Assembly (NCBI GenBank): GCA_963976795.1
Contig: CAXBLT010000011.1
Location: 28,505 to 92,504, forward strand
Direction: 5' to 3'
Source of the DNA: UBA7359 sp963976795
GTDB lineage: Bacteria > Pseudomonadota > Gammaproteobacteria > Eutrophobiales > Eutrophobiaceae
DNA length: 64,000 nucleotides
In this document: piece by piece, positions 27,170 through 36,361 of the stretch
Layout: each line of letters opens with the position of its first letter
Position numbering within the stretch: the first letter of the stretch is position 1
The notes under the pieces: generated by a model
The model's database searches: none
Told to the model about the DNA's origin: nothing
Seen by the model: the letters and a program-made list of their open reading frames with translations, nothing else
Translations under genes and position numbers: made by a program

Positions 27170-27649
27170 TTACATCTTTGATTGTAAATAATTTTCCAAA
27201 CCTGTCTTACTAATTAGGCTAAGTTGCGTCTCTAACCAATCGATATGCTCTTCTTCACTCTCCAATATTGATTCAAAAAGCTCTCTCGATACATAATCTT
27301 TTACTGATTCACAAAATTCTATGGCTACCTTCAAATCAGGAACAGCGTCTAATTCAAGCGCAAGATCAGCCTCCAACATTTCTTTTGGTGTCTCGCCAAT
27401 ACGCAGTTTTCCCAAAAGCTGTAAGTTTGGTAAGCCTTCAAGAAATAAAACACGCTCTATGAGTGCATCAGCGTGCTTCATTTCATCAATAGATTCCTTG
27501 AATTCATGTTCACCTAGCTCTTTCAACCCAAAATTCTTATACATTCGTGCATGTAAAAAATATTGATTAATTGCTGTTAATTCATTCTTAAGTACCGTAT
27601 TCAGATGTTCTATTACTTTTTCATTGCCTTGCATTGACAGCACCTTCAA
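27170..27649 (-). CDS. bfr: Bacterioferritin, haem-binding subunit
   Basis: The 159-residue frame matches E. coli bacterioferritin closely. It has NELTAINQYFLHARMY, the haem ligand in IDEMKHADALIERVLFLEG, LALELD and SEEEHIDWLETQL, so all ferroxidase residues and the Met52 equivalent are present. The in-frame Met at residue 6 (MQGNEKVIEHL) is the likely true start, matching the family's MKGDxKVI opening. It is the first gene of the pair; the second copy follows after 46 bases. Confidence 0.95.
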   Translation of the reverse strand: MKVLSMQGNEKVIEHLNTVLKNELTAINQYFLHARMYKNFGLKELGEHEFKESIDEMKHADALIERVLFLEGLPNLQLLGKLRIGETPKEMLEADLALELDAVPDLKVAIEFCESVKDYVSRELFESILESEEEHIDWLETQLSLISKTGLENYLQSKM

Positions 27650-27819
27650 GATTGATTGTAGATAGCGGGAATGATAGTTAGCAAATATACTTTGTCAACG
27701 CCTAAGCTATTGTTTTTTAATTGATAATTATTGCTATTTGCATTACTTTACTCTCCTTAATTATTAATAGGCAAGACCGACGATATTATTTAACGGTATA
27801 CATTGAGGGGGAAAGTAAA

Positions 27820-28392
27820 ATGGATGTTTCAAGCATTATCTTTTTGGGAATCCTTGCTGCATTAGCTATGTATTTAGTTACTATTTATAACAATTTAGTT
27901 TCTTTGAAACATAACGTCTCCAAGGCATGGTCAAATATTGATGTGTTATTAAAACAACGCCATGATGAATTGCCCAAATTAATCGAGACCTGCAAACAAT
28001 ACATGGGGTTCGAACAAGAAACTCTGGAAAAAGTAATGCAGGCACGCTCGGCTGTATCTGCAGCCAGAGAACGCGGTGATGTCTCATCATTAGGTCCTGC
28101 TGAAGGGCAGCTTAGAATGGGATTAGGCAGTTTATTTGCGGTAGCAGAAGCTTACCCCGAGTTAAAAGCCAACGAAACCTTCAAACACTTACAACAACGA
28201 ATTTCAGGATTGGAAGACACGATCGCCGATCGACGGGAATTTTATAATGAATCGGTCAACGCTAATAATGTACGCATAGAGCAATTTCCCGATGTCATCA
28301 TTGCCAGGATAATGGGTTTTCCTGCACGCGACTTACTCATCTTTAGTGGAGAAGAGATAAAAGACGTCGACGTAAAAGCACTTTTTAGTTAA
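27820..28392 (+). CDS. LemA family protein
   Basis: LemA proteins are single-pass membrane proteins with a coiled-coil, three-helix extracytoplasmic or cytoplasmic domain of unclear function. This one has a short N-terminal helix (SSIIFLGILAALAMYLV) and the family block YNNLVSLKHNVSKAWSNIDVLLKQRHDELPKL, then later FPDVIIARIMGF. The frame is open from 27721, but a strong Shine-Dalgarno (GAGGGGGAAAG) precedes the ATG at 27820, giving 190 residues. The next gene, a GIDE-domain protein, starts 10 bases later. Confidence 0.88.
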   Translation: MDVSSIIFLGILAALAMYLVTIYNNLVSLKHNVSKAWSNIDVLLKQRHDELPKLIETCKQYMGFEQETLEKVMQARSAVSAARERGDVSSLGPAEGQLRMGLGSLFAVAEAYPELKANETFKHLQQRISGLEDTIADRREFYNESVNANNVRIEQFPDVIIARIMGFPARDLLIFSGEEIKDVDVKALFS

Positions 28393-28401
28393 TAGCAGTT
28401 T

Positions 28402-29361
28402 ATGAGTGATGTGTTTCTCGCTCTCAAGCATTGGGCAAAAAGCGGCCCTGCTGAAGATTTTTGGTTTTGGACGCTTGGCTTACTAATCACCGCCTTGGTT
28501 AGTTTTTCCGTTTGCTTTATTTCACTGCACCGCAAACGCATCATTGAAGACACACCAACATCAAAAATACGCTCGGCTGCTCAAGGCTATGTTGAACTCA
28601 ACGGGTACGGTCAATTGATGGAAGGCCAACCCATTGTCGCGCCACTGACAGGAACAATTTGTACCTGGTACAAGTATCGCGTTGATGAACACAGACGGTC
28701 TGGGAAAAACAGTAAATGGGTCACTATCAGAAGCGGAACCAGCGAAGAACTGTTTTTAATCAAGGATGATACGGGGCAATGTATCATCGACCCCGAAGAT
28801 GCTCATGTCACAGTTACAAATAAAGATGTTTGGCATGGTGCTGAGGCTAACCCTGTCGGAGGAGTGTCAACTATCAACAAGGAGCCGGCTTTATTCTCGG
28901 GATTTGGCCGACATCGTCGTTATCGATATACCGAGGAGCGTTTACATACTGATGAGAGCCTTTATGCCATAGGCCTTTATAAAACCGTCGGTGGCGCTGG
29001 AGCCAAGTTCAACATAAACGAAGATGTACGCGAGTTAATTCGCGAATGGAAAGCAGATTCGGAGACTTTAATGAAAAAGTTTGATGCGGATAATAATGGT
29101 GCGATTGACTTACAAGAATGGCAAAACGTCAGACAAGCAGCTTATGACCACATCGTTGAAATGCACGGCGAACAAAAAGCCCTACCACCAGTAAATATCA
29201 TGAATAAAACAAATGATAGTCGTCGACCTTTCATTTTATCCGCTATAGAAGAAAATAATCTGGTTTATCGACTACATATATATTCTATATTATCTCTCAG
29301 TCTGTTTATACTATGTGGCAGTCTCTCTACTTGGTTGCTAGGCATGCGCCTAGCTGCTTAG
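28402..29361 (+). CDS. GIDE-domain membrane protein with an EF-hand
   Basis: The 319-residue protein has helices near both ends (WTLGLLITALVSFSVCFISL and IYSILSLSLFILCGSLSTWL) and a central GIDE/E3-ligase-like domain (about 60-200: GYVELNGYG, PLTGTICTWYKYRV, DPEDAHV). It has no RING. A canonical calcium-binding EF-hand loop occupies residues 228-239 (DADNNGAIDLQE) with all chelating positions filled. It follows lemA directly; LemA-GIDE pairing is common in proteobacteria, but the EF-hand is an unusual addition. Function unknown. Confidence 0.8.
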   Translation: MSDVFLALKHWAKSGPAEDFWFWTLGLLITALVSFSVCFISLHRKRIIEDTPTSKIRSAAQGYVELNGYGQLMEGQPIVAPLTGTICTWYKYRVDEHRRSGKNSKWVTIRSGTSEELFLIKDDTGQCIIDPEDAHVTVTNKDVWHGAEANPVGGVSTINKEPALFSGFGRHRRYRYTEERLHTDESLYAIGLYKTVGGAGAKFNINEDVRELIREWKADSETLMKKFDADNNGAIDLQEWQNVRQAAYDHIVEMHGEQKALPPVNIMNKTNDSRRPFILSAIEENNLVYRLHIYSILSLSLFILCGSLSTWLLGMRLAA

Positions 29362-29414
29362 AACCCGTTCACTAACACCTTGAAATTATAATTATTAAAT
29401 CAATATCTACTTAT

Positions 29415-31457
29415 ATGAAAAACCCACTTATACAGACAGAAGGGCTTCCTGCCTTCGAAAATATCAACGCTTCATATATTGAACCCGCAATCGATCAATT
29501 ACTGTCAGAAAATAGAACTACCGTTCAATCGCTATTAGATAACAACAATACAAATTATAGCTGGGATAACCTGCTACAAAAATTGGAAGACATGGATGAT
29601 CAGCTAAATCGAGCCTGGTCACCGGCCAGTCATCTGCATTCGGTTGCTGATAATGATCAACTTCGAGAAGCTTATAATGCCTGTATAGCCAAGCTTTCTG
29701 ATTACTCTACCGAGATGGGACAAAATGAAGATCTGTTTCACGCCTATGAACAAATTGCGAAGGCCGATTCATTTAATGTCTTAACAACGGCACAACAAAA
29801 AATTATTACGAATGCATTACGCGATTTTCAGCTTTCTGGAATCGCTCTCGATACAAAAGCAAAAGAACGCTACAAAGTAATTCAGCAACAATTATCAAAG
29901 TTGCAAACCAAGTTTGAAGAAAATCTACTCGATGCAACACAGGCCTGGAAAAAACATATTACTAATGAAGATGAACTTTCCGGGTTGCCTGAGTCTTGCC
30001 TGGCTCTGGCAGCACAAACAGCTAAAAACGATAATAGAGAAGGGTGGTTGTTCACGCTTGAATTTCCGTCTTATATGCCCGTTATGCAATATTCGGATAA
30101 CGCCAATTTACGAAAAGAAATCTATGAAGCCTATGTCACTCGCGCCTCTGATAAAGGCCCGAACGCAGGTGAGTTTGATAACAGCGATATTATGCTTGGA
30201 ATCCTTAAGTATCGAACAGAAAAAGCCAAACTACTTGGCTTTGAAAGTTACGCGCATTATTCACTCGCAACAAAGATGGCAGAGAACCCTGACGAAGTCC
30301 TGGGTTTTTTAAATGATCTTACGGAACGGACAAAGAGCTATGCAGAACGGGAGTTCTCTGAATTAACAAAGTTTGCCAACGAAACAGCCAGTCTATCTAA
30401 GCTTGAAGCTTGGGATGTCACTTATTACTCAGAAAAATTAAGACAAAAGAAATTTGACATCTCACAAGAAGAATTACGCCCTTATTTTCCTGTGCACCAG
30501 GTATTAGAAGGCTTATTCGCAATTCCGAATAAGCTTTATGATGTCACAATAAAACGACGTGACGGTGTTCAGGTTTGGCATAAAGATGTCATGTTCTTTG
30601 ATATTGCTGGTTCAAACGGTGAATTACGAGGCAGCTTTTATCTGGATTTGTACGCACGCCCGCATAAACGAGGCGGTGCATGGATGGATGAATGCATCGT
30701 TAGAAAAAAATCCAGGGGGGGTATCCAAAACCCGGTAGCCTATTTGACCTGCAACTTCACGCCTCCTGTTGATGGCAAGCCTGCTTTACTAACACATGAT
30801 GAAGTTACCACTTTATTCCATGAATTTGGTCATGGCTTACACCACATGATGACACGAGTTGAATATAGCGGTGTATCCGGAATAAACGGGGTGCCATGGG
30901 ATGCGGTCGAATTACCGAGTCAATTTATGGAAAACTGGTGTTGGGAAAAAGAAGCCCTCGACCTTTTTGCCAAGCATATTGATAGCGGTAAGCGCCTCGA
31001 TGACGAGTTATTTGAAAAAATGACGCGGGCAAGGACATTCCAGGCCGGGATGCAAATGGTCAGGCAGTTGGAGTTCTCCTTGTTCGACTATCGATTACAC
31101 ATGGAATTCGCTACAAATGCGTCACTTGATATACAAGACCTGCTCAACGAGGTTCGAGGGAAAGTCGCTGTTGTCGAAGCTCCAGACTTCAATCGTTTTC
31201 AGCATAGTTTTGCCCATATCTTTGCCGGCGGTTATGCCGCCGGTTACTATAGCTATAAATGGGCCGAAGTTTTATCCGCCGATGCCTTTTCCAAATTCGA
31301 GGAAAGAGGTATCTTTGACAAAACAACCGGGAAAGAATTTCTTCAATCGATTCTTGAACAAGGCGGCAGTCGTGAGCCAATGGACTTATTTGTTGAATTT
31401 CGTGGACGAAAACCGAGCATTGAACCTTTACTAAGACATTCAGGAATTACAGCTTAA
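29415..31457 (+). CDS. prlC: Oligopeptidase A (M3 metallopeptidase)
   Basis: PrlC degrades short peptides, including cleaved signal peptides, in the cytoplasm. The 680-residue protein carries the M3 zinc motif TLFHEFGHGLHHMM near residue 470 with a third ligand further on, and begins NPLIQTEGLPAFENINASYIEPA like other members. Length matches the family. Confidence 0.96.
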   Translation: MKNPLIQTEGLPAFENINASYIEPAIDQLLSENRTTVQSLLDNNNTNYSWDNLLQKLEDMDDQLNRAWSPASHLHSVADNDQLREAYNACIAKLSDYSTEMGQNEDLFHAYEQIAKADSFNVLTTAQQKIITNALRDFQLSGIALDTKAKERYKVIQQQLSKLQTKFEENLLDATQAWKKHITNEDELSGLPESCLALAAQTAKNDNREGWLFTLEFPSYMPVMQYSDNANLRKEIYEAYVTRASDKGPNAGEFDNSDIMLGILKYRTEKAKLLGFESYAHYSLATKMAENPDEVLGFLNDLTERTKSYAEREFSELTKFANETASLSKLEAWDVTYYSEKLRQKKFDISQEELRPYFPVHQVLEGLFAIPNKLYDVTIKRRDGVQVWHKDVMFFDIAGSNGELRGSFYLDLYARPHKRGGAWMDECIVRKKSRGGIQNPVAYLTCNFTPPVDGKPALLTHDEVTTLFHEFGHGLHHMMTRVEYSGVSGINGVPWDAVELPSQFMENWCWEKEALDLFAKHIDSGKRLDDELFEKMTRARTFQAGMQMVRQLEFSLFDYRLHMEFATNASLDIQDLLNEVRGKVAVVEAPDFNRFQHSFAHIFAGGYAAGYYSYKWAEVLSADAFSKFEERGIFDKTTGKEFLQSILEQGGSREPMDLFVEFRGRKPSIEPLLRHSGITA

Positions 31458-31466
31458 GGATAAATA

Positions 31467-32189
31467 ATGCATAACTTCAGAGTAAAACACGCACTATTCG
31501 GCATACTCAGTCTGCTAGCAACCATAACTTATGCCGAGACGGTCTATGTAATAGATGAATTAAAAATTGGATTGCATAAAGATCGTACTATAGACAGTCC
31601 GATTATCAAACTTGTACCAAGTGGCGCATCATTATCAATCATCAAGCGTGATAATGACCTGCTTCAGGTTCAGGAAGCAGGAGGCACCAAGGGTTGGATA
31701 AATAGCAAGTATGTCGTCGTCGAAAAACCCGGTAAATCGCGTATTATAGAACTGGAAAAACAGAACGAAAACCTTCAGCAGGAAATTGCACAACTAAAGT
31801 CAAAAACAACGACGGCCTCTGGTAGTGAGTCAGAAACACAAAAAGATCTCGAACAACAATTAAATTCGGAGCGTCTGAAAGCAGGTGATTTGCAAGCACA
31901 ACTCGCCGCACTCAAAACAAATGTTGCCGACATAGATGGCTCAGAGAAATTACTTGGTGACATTGAAACACTGAAACAGGAAAACCGATATCTAATTTCA
32001 CAACTTGAGTCATCAGGCATTGAAGTTGAAGTAAATTCAGAATCCTTGAATAGTGACGATTTATTTTCTATTAACAGTCTGAAACAAATGATATTGACAC
32101 TGCTTATTGTTTTTGCAATCGGTATTGCAGTTGGTATGTTTATACTGGACTTCCATAATCGACGACGACATGGTGGTTTTCGTGTTTAA
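31467..32189 (+). CDS. SH3-domain protein with coiled coil and C-terminal anchor
   Basis: The 240-residue protein has a signal peptide (ALFGILSLLATITYAE), a bacterial SH3 domain (about 22-90: YVIDELKIGLHKDRTIDSP, ending GWINSKYVV), a coiled coil (about 90-200) and a C-terminal helix (ILTLLIVFAIGIAVGMFIL). This is the YgiM/TIGR04211 layout, thought to bind the cell envelope. It starts 9 bases after prlC. Confidence 0.85.
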   Translation: MHNFRVKHALFGILSLLATITYAETVYVIDELKIGLHKDRTIDSPIIKLVPSGASLSIIKRDNDLLQVQEAGGTKGWINSKYVVVEKPGKSRIIELEKQNENLQQEIAQLKSKTTTASGSESETQKDLEQQLNSERLKAGDLQAQLAALKTNVADIDGSEKLLGDIETLKQENRYLISQLESSGIEVEVNSESLNSDDLFSINSLKQMILTLLIVFAIGIAVGMFILDFHNRRRHGGFRV

Positions 32190-32250
32190 TCTGGCTCGTT
32201 TTTCTCAACTGGTTTTAATAACCTTTAATCTCCCCATATAAATTTAAATT

Positions 32251-33021
32251 GTGTTCAAAATAGCTACCTGGAATGTCAATTCCCTTAAAGTTAGGCTACC
32301 GCATGTCTTGCAATGGCTAGAATCAGAAACTCCTGATGTTTTGGCTATACAAGAAACTAAAACTACCGATGAAAATTTTCCCGAAGAAGCGATAAAAGAA
32401 GCCGGCTATCATGTCAGTTTTATTGGCCAAAAAACCTATAACGGTGTTACAACCATCTGTAAATCACCCATTGAAACTATAGCAACGGCCTTACCTGATT
32501 ATGATGATGTACAAAAAAGAGTCTTGGCGATTAAAACTCAAGACGTAACTGTTTTAAATCTATACGTTCCTAATGGCTCAGAAGTAGACTCGGATAAATA
32601 TCGTTATAAATTAGAATGGTTCTCAAAGCTGCACCCCTTCATTAAACAATTACAGGAAGAAAATGATCATGTGATTATCCTGGGTGATTTTAATATTGCT
32701 CCTGAAGATCAGGATGTACATGCACCAGAAGAGTGGATAGGGTGCAACCTGGTAAGCCCTCCAGAGAGAGATGAATTAAATAAAATATTGGCTAATGGAT
32801 TTAAAGATTGTTTTCGTTCATTTGATCAAGCAGAAAAAAGCTTTTCCTGGTGGGATTACCGTGCAGCTGGATTCAGACGTAATCGTGGCCTGAGGATTGA
32901 CCTTATCCTTGCCTCAACTAGCCTCGCAAAAAAGTGTCGTGCGTCTTATATCGATAAAGAACCTCGCAAACTAGAACGCCCTTCAGACCATACACCAGTG
33001 GTTGCAGAATTTGATCTTTAA
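32251..33021 (+). CDS. xthA: Exodeoxyribonuclease III
   Basis: The 256-residue enzyme should cut DNA at abasic sites and digest 3' ends. Motifs of the EEP nuclease family are present: IATWNVNSLKVRLP, LAIQETKT, LNLYVPNGSEV, ILGDFNIAPEDQDVH, and the C-terminal SDHTPV with the catalytic histidine. The start codon is GTG at 32251, since the family start WNVNS lies only a few residues in. Confidence 0.94.
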   Translation: MFKIATWNVNSLKVRLPHVLQWLESETPDVLAIQETKTTDENFPEEAIKEAGYHVSFIGQKTYNGVTTICKSPIETIATALPDYDDVQKRVLAIKTQDVTVLNLYVPNGSEVDSDKYRYKLEWFSKLHPFIKQLQEENDHVIILGDFNIAPEDQDVHAPEEWIGCNLVSPPERDELNKILANGFKDCFRSFDQAEKSFSWWDYRAAGFRRNRGLRIDLILASTSLAKKCRASYIDKEPRKLERPSDHTPVVAEFDL

Positions 33022-33072
33022 CGTTATAAAAAGACTAAAGGTGAACAACTCACTCAATTAAACAATCAGCTT

Positions 33073-33450
33073 ATGCGCAACCGTAGCATCAACACAGAGT
33101 TTGACTTCAATGACTGGGCAAAGCTCGCCGAGGAAAACCCGGACGCTTTTGAAAACAAGCGCCAGCAAGTACTACAAAGCGTCATTGATCAGTCTTCACC
33201 AAAGATCAGGCAACGTATGCAAGGACTACAATGGCAAATCGATCAGGTTCGCGCAGCTTCACCCAACGCAATGGCTTCTTGTCTAAAAATTTCGCAAATG
33301 ATGTGGGACACAACAATCGGTGAAGATGGTCTAGTCTGTCATTTGCAACGATTGACCGATCCAGACCATCGTCGAGATATACCAAACCAGGCCAGACAAT
33401 CGGCGACAATAATGGACTTAAAAGACCGAACAAATCATGAAAAAGATTAA
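33073..33450 (+). CDS. DUF3135 domain protein
   Basis: The 125-residue protein matches the DUF3135 pattern FDFNDWAKLAEENPDAFENKRQQVLQ, then GLQWQIDQVRAASPNAMASCLKIS and QMMWDT. It is a small, charged, mainly helical protein of unknown role. It lies between xthA and rpmE. Confidence 0.8.
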   Translation: MRNRSINTEFDFNDWAKLAEENPDAFENKRQQVLQSVIDQSSPKIRQRMQGLQWQIDQVRAASPNAMASCLKISQMMWDTTIGEDGLVCHLQRLTDPDHRRDIPNQARQSATIMDLKDRTNHEKD

Positions 33451-33541
33451 AATCTGGTGCCTCACAGGATTGCGGAATGCTTAACTTTCGCATACACTCC
33501 CCGCCCCTGATTGACGATTAGACGAATTGAGTAAAACAAAC

Positions 33542-33742
33542 ATGAAAACAGATATACACCCTACATATGAGGAAGTTGACGTTAAATGCAGTTGTGGTAA
33601 CGCATTCAAGACACGTTCAACGCACACTGGTGAGCTCCATCTTGACGTTTGTTCTGAGTGCCACCCGTTTTACACCGGGAAACAGAAAATGTTGGATACA
33701 GCAGGCCGAGTTGATAAATTCCGCAAAAAGTATGGCATGTAA
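33542..33742 (+). CDS. rpmE: 50S ribosomal protein L31 (zinc type)
   Basis: The 66-residue protein from ATG 33542 reads MKTDIHPTYEEVDVKCSCGN and has four cysteines in the zinc-binding C+ arrangement (CSCG and CSECH). The zinc form releases zinc from ribosomes when it is replaced. A TTG further upstream is open but unnecessary. A hairpin follows that would end the transcript, but it lies inside the next gene. Confidence 0.95.
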   Translation: MKTDIHPTYEEVDVKCSCGNAFKTRSTHTGELHLDVCSECHPFYTGKQKMLDTAGRVDKFRKKYGM

Positions 33743-34556
33743 TCTTGTTTACTACCAATTACTAAAAAACGCCCTTTCAGGGCGTTTTTTTATTCCTGTA
33801 ATATTAATTCTTGTCAGCCCAATATGCCTTTCTGAAGAAAGACTTAAACTCACCTGTGTAAGTACCCACTTTGATGAAAAAGCAGAAATTGACTATGTCA
33901 TTGATGGTGATACTGTCGTTTTAAAGGATAGAAGACATATCCGGTTAATTGGGATCAACACCCCAGAATTAAGTCACAACCATAGTCCTTCGGAAGACGG
34001 TGCAATCAAGGCACAGAAAGCGCTTAAAAAGATGCTGGCCAATTCAGCGTTTATACACCTTGTTTATGGTAAAGAACGCCATGATCGTCATGGCAGGACT
34101 TTAGCCCATATATTTGCTGGTGAGATGAATCTACAAAGCCAATTACTTCAGTCTGGCCTGGCAATGCCTCTCCGAATCCCACCTAATCTTTCTTTTGCTG
34201 ATTGCTATAATAAAGCAAGCCGATTGGCCAAAAAGCAACGGCTGGGTCTTTGGACGCTGCCGCGCTATAAAACACACAGTGTTAAATCTCTCAGTGGCAG
34301 TGAAAAAGGGTTTTACTTCATCTCGGGTAAAGTTCAGCGAGTCACAACCAGCCGGTCATCTTTCTGGATTAACCTTGAAAACAATCTAGCGCTTAGGATT
34401 AAAAATGCTGACTTAAAATATTTTAATAAATCAGAAATACTCTCATTGAAGAGTAAATCAATTGAAGCTAGTGGTTGGTTATATAAACATAATAATCAAC
34501 TACGCATGCAACTGCGTCACAATCTGGACTTAAAAATAACCCAGTCTGTAGATTGA
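33732..34556 (+). CDS. Secreted thermonuclease-family nuclease
   Basis: The protein has the staphylococcal-nuclease fold. The calcium ligand region is DYVIDGDTVVL, the catalytic Arg is in HIRLIGINTPE, and further active-site residues are in KERHDRHGRT. It should degrade DNA or RNA outside the cytoplasm. The best start is ATG 33732, overlapping the last codons of rpmE. The first 36 residues then form a signal peptide: KNALSGR, then the hydrophobic FFIPVILILVSPICLSEE. No other ATG, GTG or TTG lies between 33732 and the mature part. Confidence 0.85.
   Translation: MACNLVYYQLLKNALSGRFFIPVILILVSPICLSEERLKLTCVSTHFDEKAEIDYVIDGDTVVLKDRRHIRLIGINTPELSHNHSPSEDGAIKAQKALKKMLANSAFIHLVYGKERHDRHGRTLAHIFAGEMNLQSQLLQSGLAMPLRIPPNLSFADCYNKASRLAKKQRLGLWTLPRYKTHSVKSLSGSEKGFYFISGKVQRVTTSRSSFWINLENNLALRIKNADLKYFNKSEILSLKSKSIEASGWLYKHNNQLRMQLRHNLDLKITQSVD
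33764..33791 (+). terminator. Rho-independent terminator of rpmE, inside the nuclease gene
   Basis: ACGCCCT (33769-33775) and AGGGCGT (33779-33785) form a 7-base-pair stem with a TTC loop, flanked by A6 and followed by T-runs to 33791. It is a strong textbook terminator 22 bases past the rpmE stop, yet it is also translated as residues KNALSGRFF of the nuclease signal peptide. Confidence 0.85.
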
Positions 34557-34587
34557 ACTAAATTATTCCACCGTCTATCTTAAAATC

Positions 34588-36051
34588 ATGAAAATGAAAT
34601 ATCTATTCCCATTATATTTTTTATCCTTACTCACTATAAGCTCATGTGCTGTTAACCCGGTTACCGGAAAGCAAGACTTGGTGCTACTTAGTGAAAGTGA
34701 CGAACTGGCGCTGGGTCGTGAGACTAATGCCGATGTTCTTAAACAATACACCGTTTACGATAATCCAGCTCTACAGAATTATGTTCAAAATATTGGAGCT
34801 AAACTCGCCGCAAAGAGCCATCGCTCGAACCTGACATACAGCTTTACTGTGCTCGACAGCAAAGAAGTTAATGCCTTCGCGCTACCAGGTGGATACATAT
34901 ACATAACTCGTGGGTTAATGGCCTATTTAAATTCTGAGGCAGAACTAGCCGCAGTGCTAGGTCATGAAATAGGACATGTCACCGCCAGACACTCCGTGCG
35001 CCAACATAGTGCAACTCAGCTAACAAACATCGGGGCCGCATTAACCTCACTATTTGTACCTGGTATGACTCAAGCGTCAAACCAATTAGTCCAATTCGCT
35101 GGAGGAGCACTACTAAGCGGCTATGGGCGTACCCATGAACTAGAAGCAGATCGCCTCGGTGCTGAATATCTCGCCCGGGCAAACTACAACCCGGAAGCCA
35201 TGCTAGACGTCATACGCGTATTAAAAAACCAAGAGGTATTTGACAAAGAACAAGCACTAGCTGAAGGGCGCGAGGCAAGGACCTATCATGGTGTATTCTC
35301 TACCCATCCGGATAACGACACACGACTAAAAGAAGTCATTGATATGGCTAAAGGGCTTAACGAATCCGGATCCGTCAATTTTGTCGGTCGGGATGAATAC
35401 ATTTCAGTCATTGATAACCTCGTATTTGGCGATAGTCCGCAAGAAGGGATTTTACGAGGGCGTGATTTCTACCATGAAGGGTTGGGATTCTCTCTGCGTC
35501 TTCCGGAAGAATGGAACATGACGAACCTCCCTGACCGACTCCTGTTAACGACTGGCGATGGCAATGCTTTGATGCAAATCAGTACTGAAGCTGCTGACAC
35601 CAAACTGACACCTAGAAACTTCATAATACAGCGCATGGGATTAAATAATCTCGAAAATGAGTCTCCACTAAATATAAATGGTCTCGCTGCTCACACAGGC
35701 ATTTCGATTATTAGTAATAAGCAAGGGAGCACCCCTATACGCTTCACAGTTATCTATTTTCAACAACGGGCCTACATAATCGCAGGGATGGCAAAAGACA
35801 ATAATATAACCCAGTATGACAACGCGATACTTGAAACTGCCAAGAGCTTTCATTCTCTAACCGCAGATGAAAAAATATTGGCTAAGCCAATACGAATTAA
35901 CATCGTAAAAGCGAATAGCAAGACACAATTTAGTAGCTTGGCTAAGCAATCCCCTCTAGAGAGCCACGCAGAATCTCAACTTCGGCTTTTAAATGCGAAA
36001 TACCCAACAGGAGAACTGGAAGAAGGTTCGCTGGTAAAGGTTCTTAAATAG
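34588..36051 (+). CDS. M48 metallopeptidase lipoprotein
   Basis: The 487-residue protein has a lipoprotein signal (LTISSC, Cys about 20), the zinc motif LGHEIGHVTARH near residue 128 with an upstream LPGGYIYITRGLM, and the third ligand in ELEADRLGAEYLARANYNPEAM. This is the M48B/BepA-like core; the C-terminal 200 residues have no TPR region seen in BepA, but a distinct beta-rich part. It is probably an outer-membrane protein quality-control peptidase. Confidence 0.9.
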   Translation: MKMKYLFPLYFLSLLTISSCAVNPVTGKQDLVLLSESDELALGRETNADVLKQYTVYDNPALQNYVQNIGAKLAAKSHRSNLTYSFTVLDSKEVNAFALPGGYIYITRGLMAYLNSEAELAAVLGHEIGHVTARHSVRQHSATQLTNIGAALTSLFVPGMTQASNQLVQFAGGALLSGYGRTHELEADRLGAEYLARANYNPEAMLDVIRVLKNQEVFDKEQALAEGREARTYHGVFSTHPDNDTRLKEVIDMAKGLNESGSVNFVGRDEYISVIDNLVFGDSPQEGILRGRDFYHEGLGFSLRLPEEWNMTNLPDRLLLTTGDGNALMQISTEAADTKLTPRNFIIQRMGLNNLENESPLNINGLAAHTGISIISNKQGSTPIRFTVIYFQQRAYIIAGMAKDNNITQYDNAILETAKSFHSLTADEKILAKPIRINIVKANSKTQFSSLAKQSPLESHAESQLRLLNAKYPTGELEEGSLVKVLK

Positions 36052-36149
36052 TCTTTGCAACCTAATTCCCCTAGTTTCTCTATTACAACACTTCAGATCA
36101 TTTCTAGCTTAAACCAGCTAAGTAATTGCTACTATTCAAGGTTAAATTT

Positions 36150-36183
36150 TTATCCACATTTTCTGTGGATAACTCTGTGGATG
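36150..36183. other. Cluster of three DnaA-box-like sequences
   Basis: TTATCCACA (36150-36158) and its reverse complement TGTGGATAA (36164-36172) are two perfect DnaA boxes facing each other across 5 bases; a third, partial copy TGTGGATG follows at 36176. They lie between the M48 gene and the small RNA candidate. Two perfect boxes this close are very unlikely by chance. It is probably a DnaA-binding regulatory site, not an origin, as no dnaA or AT-rich unwinding element is seen here. Confidence 0.65.
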
Positions 36184-36361
36184 CAGTGTAAAAATAACGT
36201 CAAAAAGACCGCGGCTAACTCGTCTATGACAAAACTGTTAAAAACTAACCAGAATTAAATATTGCATATATATCAATATCTTACACCATTATTATTTGCC
36301 CTTAGGGGATATCGACTGTCGTCAGCACAATACAAATCAGCAATAAAAAAAACTGTGCATA

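Noticed and set aside
27721..27819. Upstream extension of lemA
   Set aside because: Strong ribosome site lies before ATG 27820 and the extension adds an unlikely second helix.
36055..36258. 67-codon open frame after the M48 gene
   Set aside because: It runs through the DnaA-box cluster, lacks a ribosome site and shows no motif.
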